Assembly: GCA_030838305.1 (NCBI GenBank)
Contig: JAUTWY010000418.1
Span: 1 to 13,403, forward strand
DNA length: 13,403 nucleotides
Direction: 5' to 3'
DNA from: Acidobacteriaceae bacterium
Lineage (GTDB): Bacteria > Acidobacteriota > Terriglobia > Terriglobales > Acidobacteriaceae
Part shown: positions 1 to 5,232 of the stretch, piece by piece
Layout: every line of letters begins with the position of its first letter
Position numbering within the stretch: the stretch's first letter is position 1
Program-made: the position numbers and the translations under genes
The notes under the pieces: model-generated
What the model was told of the DNA's origin: nothing
What the model saw: only the letters and a program-made list of their open reading frames with translations
Databases searched by the model: none

Positions 1-495
1 TTCGGCCCCGATCATGCCGCGCACAGTGCCTTTGTCCATGGCGAGAAAATGTCCACGCACCCAGTTCCATCCTTTGTGCTCGTGACTGCCATCGATGCGC
101 ACCATGACTTCCATCTTGGGTTGTCCCCAAAAGCCGGGATAGTCGGGCCGACCCAACCTGGTTCCGGGAGAGAAATCGGCGCGCTCGAACTTGCCATTGC
201 TACACTCGAGTTCGACTCGCGGCTTGGAGTCGGGATCTTCGCGCAGGTAATTGTTGGACAGAAGTTCGAAGCGAACTTTCCTGGCAGCAGTCATTTTGTC
301 TTCCGAGCGGAACTGCATCCACTGACCGCCGGCGCTGACGCCATCCTGTTCGTCCTGGTAAGGACTCATCGCTCTTGGTTGTTGTTGGGCAAAGGCCGCC
401 AGGGCTCCTGCAATCGTCAAGAGAAACGTTGCGAACACTACTCCCGCAGCCCAGACCAAGCGATTCTTACTTTGACGCAAACGCAATCCGTTCAA
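1..495 (-). CDS. Secreted protein of unknown function, 3'-truncated by window edge
   Basis: An open frame on the minus strand runs without a stop from about 537 to base 1, so the C-terminus lies outside the window; 165 codons are visible from the chosen start. I chose the TTG at 495 because a GGAGG Shine-Dalgarno lies 5 nt upstream and it gives a textbook signal peptide: basic residues (RLRQSKNR), a hydrophobic core (VVFATFLLTIAGALAA) and a likely cut after AFA before a QQQ run. An in-frame ATG at 537 would add 14 residues with a weaker ribosome site and a long n-region. The mature part contains a charged, probably beta-rich stretch (KVRFELLSNN, RVELECSNGKFERADF, KMEVMVRIDG). I do not recognise the family. 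It is the last visible gene of a same-strand cluster with two CarboxypepD_reg proteins, so an envelope or extracellular role is inferred. The plus-strand open frame opposite is a shadow. Confidence 0.72.
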   Translation of the reverse strand, partial: MNGLRLRQSKNRLVWAAGVVFATFLLTIAGALAAFAQQQPRAMSPYQDEQDGVSAGGQWMQFRSEDKMTAARKVRFELLSNNYLREDPDSKPRVELECSNGKFERADFSPGTRLGRPDYPGFWGQPKMEVMVRIDGSHEHKGWNWVRGHFLAMDKGTVRGMIGAE

Positions 496-579
496 GTTCT
501 CCTCCAGCACAAAAACATCTTTGAGTATTAAACCCATCTCACCACAAAAAGTTGTATGGCCAATCTCACTTTCGCGGGC

Positions 580-948
580 TCACTGAGTATTGATCCTCAG
601 GTCGACATAGACCTGGGAGCGGTCGTCAAACTGGCTGACGGATTTGGTGTCGCTCTTGCGGTCGTTGTACTGGGCATAGACTTCATAGTCCACGGTGGAG
701 AGGCCGGGAAAACGATACGTGCCGTCCTGCCCGATGATGTAGGTCTTCACCGCATGGGTGCGCGTGTTGGTGAGGTAGACGACCGCGTTGACGACAGGAT
801 TGTCTTGCTGGTCGAGAACCTTACCGTAGAGCAAACGGCCTTGCTGTTTATCCTTCTTGTCGGGGGCGGCGTGAGCCGCAATGGATACCACGACAAGAAA
901 AGCGGCGGCGATGAGAAAGGCATTCCTGAGAGCATGTCTGGGAGTCAT
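580..948 (-). CDS. Small secreted carboxypeptidase-regulatory-like domain protein
   Basis: A 122-residue protein. Residues 1-27 form a signal peptide (basic start, core AFLIAAAFLVVVSIAA, likely cut after AHA-27). Residues about 38-95 look like a single CarboxypepD_reg-like beta-sandwich: the GKVLDQQDNPVVNAVVYL strand pair, then a turn with GQDGTYRFPGL and DYEVYAQYND. This prealbumin-like fold is known from carboxypeptidase regulatory domains and from the N-termini of TonB-dependent receptors, where it acts as a non-catalytic module. There is no catalytic domain here and the domain fills the mature protein. The gene starts 26 bp after the 145-residue neighbour ends, which suggests co-transcription. 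A GAGG lies about 11 nt upstream of the ATG. The exact role is unknown; binding or a structural part in the periplasm or outside the cell is inferred. Confidence 0.82.
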   Translation of the reverse strand: MTPRHALRNAFLIAAAFLVVVSIAAHAAPDKKDKQQGRLLYGKVLDQQDNPVVNAVVYLTNTRTHAVKTYIIGQDGTYRFPGLSTVDYEVYAQYNDRKSDTKSVSQFDDRSQVYVDLRINTQ

Positions 949-974
949 GCGAGTCTTGACCTCTTTCTGGACCT

Positions 975-1412
975 CTAGCGGGTTAGATGCAAACCAATGT
1001 CAACGCGCTCGTCATACTCTACGTGGACGGTAACCTCTTGCGCCAGATGTAGGGGATGGCCATCTTTGGTTTTCAAGCCCTTGAGGTTTGCCCATACCAC
1101 ATAGTCGGCTTTGCTGGCGGGCACCCGCTGCGCGAATTCGCCGACATGATTGGAGGTGAGTTGCCACCTGGGCTTCTTGTCGTGCGCGCGGCGAATTTTG
1201 ACGGTCACTCCATAGATCGGGTGATTGTCAGGGTCCCAGACCGTTCCGAAGATAAGAGCATAGGGATCTGTCGGTTTCAGTTTCTGCGGCGCGGGAGCTC
1301 CGATGGCTGAAGGCACGACAGGCAAACGTGAAGCGGCGAGAAAGCAAAGAAGCAGGAGGCAGAGAGAAGGGAGGCTCGCGAGCGGAACTGCGCTACAGGC
1401 TCTACGAATCAT
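975..1412 (-). CDS. Secreted carboxypeptidase-regulatory-like domain protein
   Basis: A 145-residue protein. Residues 1 to about 38 carry an export signal (MIRRA, then the core LASLPSLCLLLLCFLAA); no convincing lipobox is visible, so a soluble secreted form is likelier than a lipoprotein. Residues about 53-141 resemble a CarboxypepD_reg beta-sandwich: LIFGTVWDPDNHPIYGVTVK, then NHVGEFAQRV, DYVVWANL and a final strand near VDIGLHL. It is a diverged relative of the 122-residue protein just downstream, with the same order of signal peptide, GxVxDxxxxPxxGVxV strand and GxF/GxY turn. Its ATG lies inside the 3' end of the LysW-like gene (11-bp overlap, GGGG immediately before the ATG), which points to translational coupling. 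There are no enzymatic motifs; the function is unknown. Confidence 0.8.
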   Translation of the reverse strand: MIRRACSAVPLASLPSLCLLLLCFLAASRLPVVPSAIGAPAPQKLKPTDPYALIFGTVWDPDNHPIYGVTVKIRRAHDKKPRWQLTSNHVGEFAQRVPASKADYVVWANLKGLKTKDGHPLHLAQEVTVHVEYDERVDIGLHLTR

Positions 1413-1599
1413 CCCCGTCTTCCGCTTCCACTTCAGCTTCCTCTTCGACGTAGCCGGCCTCGACAGCCTTCAACTCCAGGGGACTGGTCGTCACCACTTC
1501 GAAGTCGGTGCCGCACTCGGGGCAAGAGACGATCTCGCCCTCGTCGACCTCTTCCTCTTCCACGTCCAGATTGGTTTCGCACTCGGGACAAAGAACCAT
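1402..1599 (-). CDS. LysW-like zinc-ribbon protein with acidic tail
   Basis: A 65-residue acidic protein. The start at 1599 is chosen because GGAGG lies 4 nt upstream and the product then begins MVLCPEC, as LysW-family proteins do; an in-frame ATG at 1626 would add nine Gly/Ser/Asn-type residues. Two CPEC knuckles (C4, C7, C26, C29) form one zinc ribbon, followed by a strand DFEVV and a Glu/Asp-rich tail. LysW/ArgW carriers hold alpha-aminoadipate or glutamate on the terminal Glu of an EDWGE motif. This protein ends DGDDS and lacks that motif, so an amino-acid carrier role is unlikely. No LysX/ArgX-type ligase lies in the window. It heads a cluster of genes for secreted proteins and overlaps the next gene by 11 bp. 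Likely cytoplasmic; protein binding or regulation is only a guess. Confidence 0.85.
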   Translation of the reverse strand: MVLCPECETNLDVEEEEVDEGEIVSCPECGTDFEVVTTSPLELKAVEAGYVEEEAEVEAEDGDDS

Positions 1600-1641
1600 G
1601 ATTCCTCCACTCCCATTCGATGCCATTGTTAGATACCCTTG

Positions 1642-1674
1642 ATAATATTTAGATTCTCCCCAGCCGCAGGTCAA
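1642..1674 (-). promoter_or_regulatory. Candidate sigma-70-type promoter for the LysW-like cluster
   Basis: Reading the minus strand, TTGACC (1674-1669) matches five of six bases of the -35 consensus. Seventeen bases downstream begins the AT-rich stretch TAAATATTAT, which includes TATTAT (1647-1642, five of six to the -10 consensus but at a 21-bp spacing). The start site would fall about 35-40 nt before the 1599 start codon. The spacing ambiguity keeps this tentative. Confidence 0.35.
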
Positions 1675-1756
1675 GGGGCGGAGGCTGTAGAGGGCGAATA
1701 TTTTTGTTCGACGGTAACCCGTCGTCGCCCTTGACATTTGTCATAGCGGAGGCTAC

Positions 1757-3151
1757 ATGATTTTTCGATTCAGGAAAAGAGCGTGGCTGATGGCTCTCTG
1801 GCTGATGCTGGCCGCCAGCCCCCGAACTCCAGCCCAAACCATGCCGGGCGCCAAAACAGCGGCGGACCAACGCATCGCTGAGGCCCTACGGCAGGTTTCG
1901 GCCAACCACATTCGGGCGAACATTGAAAAGCTGGTGAGCTTTGGAACGCGGTCGACGATCTCAGCGCAGGATTCCGATTCAATCGCGGCTGGGCGAGGGA
2001 TCGGCGCAGCGCGGGAGTGGATCAAGTCGGAATTCGAGCGCTATTCCAAGGATTGCGCGGGCTGTCTGGAGGTGAAGACCGACCGTTTCACCCAACCAGC
2101 CGCCGACCGGATTCCTCAACCCACCGAAATCACCAACGTTTATGCGGTCCTGAAGGGGACGGACGAGGAGAATGCAAAACGCATCGTGCTGGTGACCGGG
2201 CACTACGATTCGCGCAACAGCGACACCTTCAACGTGAAGGACGACGCTCCGGGGGCGAACGACGACGGCAGTGGGACCGCGGTCAGCCTAGAATGCGCGC
2301 GGGTGTTGAGCAAACTGAAGTTTCCGGCGACGATCATTTTTCTGACGGTCGCAGGCGAAGAGCAGGGCCTGAACGGAAGCCAGCATTTTGCGAAGATTGC
2401 GAAAGAGCAAGGCTGGACGCTGGAAGCGGTGCTAAACAACGACATCGTGGGCGGCAACAAGAGCGCGGAGCAGGACCACTCAGTCGTGCGCGTCTTTTCC
2501 GAAGGACTGCCGGCCGCAGCCACCGAGCAGGATATCCGGCGGATCCGGGGTCTGGGCGGCGAGAACGATTCAGCGTCGCGGCAACTGGCGCGCTACATTG
2601 CCGATGTCGGCCGCGACTATAAAGATGACGTGGGCGTGAAGCCGATGCTGGTGTTCCGGCTGGATCGTTATCTTCGCGGCGGCGACCACTATTCCTTCAA
2701 CCAGCAGGGTTTTGCGGCGGTACGCTTCACGGAGTTTCGCGAGGATTTTCACCATCAGCACCAGAACGTGCGCCGGGAAAATGGCATCGAATACGGCGAT
2801 GTGGCAAAGTTTGTCGATTTTGAGTACGTGGCGCACGTAGCGGGGCTGAACGCGGCGACGCTGGCGTCCCTGGCGTCGGCGCCGGCGCCTCCAGTGAATG
2901 TGCGCTTGCTGACGAAGGACCTGGAAAACGATACCACGCTCACTTGGGAAGCGTCACCAGGAGGACGGGCCGCAGGGTATGAAGTCCTGTGGCGGGCGAC
3001 GAGCAGCCCGGAATGGGAGCACGTCCAAGAGATTGGCACGTCTCTGCACACTACTTTGAAGCTTTCGAAGGATAATGTCATCTTTGCGGTGAGGGCCCTG
3101 GATGCTGAGGGGCACCGTAGCTTGCCGGTGGTGCCGACGCCGGAGCGATAG
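1757..3151 (+). CDS. Secreted M28-family zinc aminopeptidase with C-terminal FnIII-like domain
   Basis: A 464-residue protein. The ATG at 1757 has GGAGG 4 nt upstream. Residues 1-27 are a signal peptide ending PAQ. The M28 catalytic domain spans about 50-370, and its di-zinc ligands and catalytic residue are all visible: H149 (TGHYDS), the bridging D169 (GANDDGSG), general base E201 and ligand E202 (AGEEQGLNGS), D229 (NNDIVGG) and H311 (DHYSF). M28 enzymes remove N-terminal amino acids from peptides outside the cytoplasm; the substrate preference cannot be read here. Residues about 377-460 look like a fibronectin type III-like module (PAPPVNVRL, TTLTWEASPGG, AGYEVLWR, FAVRALDAEGHRS), probably for binding or spacing. 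Family members often carry such C-terminal add-ons. It is divergent from the LysW-like cluster and 84 bp upstream of a rhomboid gene on the same strand. Confidence 0.94.
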   Translation: MIFRFRKRAWLMALWLMLAASPRTPAQTMPGAKTAADQRIAEALRQVSANHIRANIEKLVSFGTRSTISAQDSDSIAAGRGIGAAREWIKSEFERYSKDCAGCLEVKTDRFTQPAADRIPQPTEITNVYAVLKGTDEENAKRIVLVTGHYDSRNSDTFNVKDDAPGANDDGSGTAVSLECARVLSKLKFPATIIFLTVAGEEQGLNGSQHFAKIAKEQGWTLEAVLNNDIVGGNKSAEQDHSVVRVFSEGLPAAATEQDIRRIRGLGGENDSASRQLARYIADVGRDYKDDVGVKPMLVFRLDRYLRGGDHYSFNQQGFAAVRFTEFREDFHHQHQNVRRENGIEYGDVAKFVDFEYVAHVAGLNAATLASLASAPAPPVNVRLLTKDLENDTTLTWEASPGGRAAGYEVLWRATSSPEWEHVQEIGTSLHTTLKLSKDNVIFAVRALDAEGHRSLPVVPTPER

Positions 3152-3204
3152 TGGCAAGGCAACCTGATAAGATGACAGAAAGAATGCAGCCTCAGGCGGA
3201 ATAA

Positions 3205-3234
3205 GGATCGGCAGCCAACCTCTGTTGGCTATCC
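3205..3234 (+). promoter_or_regulatory. RNA hairpin immediately upstream of the rhomboid start codon
   Basis: AGCCAAC (3213-3219) pairs perfectly with GTTGGCT (3224-3230) around a CTCT loop. Outside it GGAT (3205-3208) pairs with ATCC (3231-3234), leaving a 4-nt CGGC bulge. It ends one base before the ATG at 3236 and has no U-run, so it is not an intrinsic terminator. AAGGA (3203-3207), the only good Shine-Dalgarno-like string nearby, lies at the base of the outer stem. The structure is seen in sequence; control of translation is inferred. Confidence 0.4.
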
Positions 3235-3235
3235 T

Positions 3236-4081
3236 ATGAGTCGCGGACGGACCATGTCGCTGAGTTTTCCGCCGTTCACGCGATGGGTGAAGCGGCTCAT
3301 CATCATTTGTGCGGCAGTTTATTTTCTGCAAGTAGTATTGGGCGCGATCGCGCCTCAGCTTGCTCGGGACGTAGAGATTTATTTTGGTTTGGTTCCGTTC
3401 TTCGTGCTGCATTATGGATTCGTCTGGCAGCTCGTAACCTATTCGTTCCTGCACGCCAGCGTAAGCCATTTGCTGTTGAACATGCTGACGCTGTGGATGT
3501 TTGGCTCACAGGAAGAGCAAGACTGGGGCACGCGCAAGTTTCTCGAATTCTATTTCTTCTGCGTGGGGGGCGCTGCGCTGGTCACGGTGGCTGTCTCCTA
3601 TACCGGGCTACCGGGCGCTTCCCCGGTCATTCCTACGATCGGAGCTTCGGGTGGAATCTACGGGTTGTTGATCGCCTTCGGAATGCTTTACGGCGACCGT
3701 GAAGTTTTTCTCTTCCCGTTTCCCTTCTCGATCAGGGCCAAATATCTGGTAGCGATTATCATCTTTGTCGTGGTCATCGCCACGTTTCAGCCGTCCCAGG
3801 GCGGCGTGGCGAACTTCGCGCATCTGGGCGGGTTGCTCTTCGGTTTTCTCTACATCAAATTCATTCCCGGCCGGGGAATGCTGTTTGGCGCGACGGAACG
3901 ATATTTCGGCCTACGCAACGATTACTATCGCTGGAAGCGGCGCAGAGCCGCAAAAAAGTTTGAGGTCTACATGCGCCAGCATGACCGGGACGTGCATTTT
4001 GACGAGCACGGAAATTACGTCCCGCCGGATGACGAGGCCGGCAAGGGGAATGGGGGCTCGAAGTCGGGCTGGGTGAATTAG
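3236..4081 (+). CDS. Rhomboid family intramembrane serine protease
   Basis: A 281-residue multi-pass membrane protein. Rhomboids cut transmembrane substrates inside the bilayer with a Ser-His dyad. The catalytic serine is S138 in GASGGIYG and the histidine is H196 in FAHLGGLLFG. The conserved HxxxxHLxxNM element of the second core helix is present (H73, H78, N82), followed by a WMFG element. The first hydrophobic segment is about 20-38. The C-terminus after residue 225 is an unusual cytosolic tail: a basic cluster (RWKRRRAAKK), then a charged stretch ending in a Gly/Ser-rich, probably disordered end. The start is uncertain: the ATG at 3236 has a hairpin in place of a ribosome site, and an in-frame ATG at 3254 would drop six residues without harming the fold. 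The substrate is unknown. It may be co-transcribed with the M28 peptidase, and it is convergent with the hydrolase gene, 47 bp away. Confidence 0.94.
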   Translation: MSRGRTMSLSFPPFTRWVKRLIIICAAVYFLQVVLGAIAPQLARDVEIYFGLVPFFVLHYGFVWQLVTYSFLHASVSHLLLNMLTLWMFGSQEEQDWGTRKFLEFYFFCVGGAALVTVAVSYTGLPGASPVIPTIGASGGIYGLLIAFGMLYGDREVFLFPFPFSIRAKYLVAIIIFVVVIATFQPSQGGVANFAHLGGLLFGFLYIKFIPGRGMLFGATERYFGLRNDYYRWKRRRAAKKFEVYMRQHDRDVHFDEHGNYVPPDDEAGKGNGGSKSGWVN

Positions 4082-4128
4082 AGCCCTGGACGCGGGTTTC
4101 CATGGATTTTGTAAGGCGTGAGGATTCT

Positions 4129-4815
4129 TTAAGGCCTGAAAAACGCTTGAAATTCCTTTAATACATCCGCCGGTAATTGTTCCCGCCTGGCCTTTCCTTT
4201 GAATCCCAAATCGTGTCCCGCACCTGCAACCGGCAGGAGCTTTGTCTGCGCGGGAATCAGCTTCAGAGCTTGCTCGATTTCCGCGATCGAGCCGAAGGGA
4301 TCACTGGTGCCGTGAACGAACAAAGTTGGAGTGTGCAAATTGAAAAGATGTTGGGTGCGAAGCTGGTCGGGTTTGCGGGGAGGATGCAGCGGATAGGAAA
4401 ACAGCAGCAGTCCGGCGGCGTGTTCAGGGGCTTTTTCGGGAAGCTCGGCCGAAAGCATGCTGGCTTGTCGTCCGCCATAGGAGTGGCCGCCGAGAAAGAT
4501 CCGGCCGGGAGCCACATTCTTGAGGGCCGCGATAGTATTCTTCAGTCCAGCGCGATCGCGTTTCGCTTCGCCCGGTCCGGGCGGACCATAGGGGCGATCC
4601 TGGCGGTAGGGCAGATCGCAACGCAGAACGATATAGCCAGCTTCAGCAAAGGTTTCCGCCAACGCAATCAGCAGGGGAGCCTGGCAGTTCGATCCGGCAC
4701 CGTGAGTCAGAACAAGAGCGTCGCCGTTGGGATGGGGCGGGCGGTGCAGAAATCCGCGGACGAATGGATCCACGGAGACATCGGTGAAGGCTTGCGGGCT
4801 GGATGCGGCCGACAT
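4129..4815 (-). CDS. Alpha/beta hydrolase (dienelactone hydrolase / KANL3-Tex30-like)
   Basis: A 228-residue single-domain alpha/beta hydrolase with no signal peptide, so cytoplasmic. The nucleophile elbow is GGHSYGG with S112; the acid is probably D172 (HGTSDPFG) and the base H201 (GAGHDLG). The oxyanion strand LVLTHGAGSN (about 35-43) and the segment YIVLRCDLPYRQ match the small group often annotated as dienelactone hydrolase-like or KANL3/Tex30-type; the latter name is only a sequence-family label in bacteria. The substrate cannot be inferred. The ATG at 4815 lacks a clear Shine-Dalgarno. It lies 118 bp downstream of the ABM-like gene on the same strand and faces the rhomboid gene tail to tail with no clear terminator between them. 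Confidence 0.9.
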   Translation of the reverse strand: MSAASSPQAFTDVSVDPFVRGFLHRPPHPNGDALVLTHGAGSNCQAPLLIALAETFAEAGYIVLRCDLPYRQDRPYGPPGPGEAKRDRAGLKNTIAALKNVAPGRIFLGGHSYGGRQASMLSAELPEKAPEHAAGLLLFSYPLHPPRKPDQLRTQHLFNLHTPTLFVHGTSDPFGSIAEIEQALKLIPAQTKLLPVAGAGHDLGFKGKARREQLPADVLKEFQAFFRP

Positions 4816-4870
4816 ATCTGGTTCGCTGTGACCTCAGGGGCGGAAGCCCAGATCGTGAGCGGTCGTCAAT

Positions 4871-4891
4871 CGCAGCGCTAGAAGCGCTGCG
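4871..4891. repeat. Perfect 9-bp intergenic hairpin
   Basis: CGCAGCGCT (4871-4879) and AGCGCTGCG (4883-4891) are exact reverse complements around a 3-nt AGA loop, 43 nt past the stop of the ABM-like gene. No T-run follows on either strand, so it is a poor intrinsic terminator. It resembles the short interspersed palindromes found between acidobacterial genes, a recollection that needs a genome count. It sits in the 118-bp gap 4816-4933, which otherwise shows nothing recognisable. Confidence 0.5.
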
Positions 4892-4933
4892 CCACCCAAA
4901 ATCAGATTCTCTCTCGGGGTGGATAACGGTGAT

Positions 4934-5224
4934 CTATACGCCGACTTCTTCGAGCTTCTCGTAGACTCTCAGGATTTTTATTTCATTTCCGAGGCGGGCC
5001 CAGCAGCGCAGTACGTCAGGATCTTCCTGCGCGTTGGCGCGCGCCTGTTCGGAGTTCCAGTAACGAAGCAGCAAATAATGCGAATCAGCGCCTGAATAAA
5101 GAAGATCGCGGCCGTAGCCTTTGCTCGAAACAAGCGCATTCAGTTCGCGGATGGTGGCAAGCGATGCCGCCTCCATGCCGGGCAAAGGTTCCCAGATCGC
5201 GACCGATAAATACTCCTGCGACAT
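4934..5224 (-). CDS. Small dimeric alpha-beta barrel (ABM-type) protein
   Basis: A 96-residue protein starting at the ATG at 5224, only 8 nt after the pyruvate kinase stop codon. The same frame stays open far upstream (to about 5638), but that part is a Arg/Pro/His-rich shadow of the kinase gene, so the start at MSQEYLSVAIW is preferred. The order of segments suits a ferredoxin-like fold of the antibiotic biosynthesis monooxygenase (ABM) or EthD kind: a strand EYLSVAIWEPLPG, a helix ASLATIRELNALVSSKG, a strand HYLLLRYW, a helix EQARANAQ, an amphipathic stretch RCWARLGNEIK and a last strand ILRVYEKLEE. Members are cofactor-free oxygenases or ligand-binding dimers, but many are uncharacterised, and no catalytic residue can be named here. 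No clear Shine-Dalgarno is seen; translation is probably coupled to the kinase gene. Confidence 0.72.
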   Translation of the reverse strand: MSQEYLSVAIWEPLPGMEAASLATIRELNALVSSKGYGRDLLYSGADSHYLLLRYWNSEQARANAQEDPDVLRCWARLGNEIKILRVYEKLEEVGV

Positions 5225-5232
5225 AAACGCGA

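Noticed and set aside
49..531. A 160-codon plus-strand frame at the left edge
   Set aside because: The minus strand there has an unbroken frame with a signal peptide and a GGAGG-preceded start, so the plus-strand frame is its shadow.
1731..1736. TTGACA as a -35 box for the M28 peptidase
   Set aside because: A matching -10 box would fall at or after the ATG at 1757, so transcription would begin inside the gene. The TTGACA is better seen as part of a dyad.
4082..4128. Bidirectional terminator between the rhomboid and hydrolase genes
   Set aside because: Only a weak TTTAAGGCCTGAAA palindrome with no loop is present (inside the hydrolase end); no convincing stem-loop with a T-run was seen.
4177..4881. 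A 234-codon plus-strand frame opposite the alpha/beta hydrolase
   Set aside because: The hydrolase has a full catalytic triad and the opposite frame has no recognisable features.
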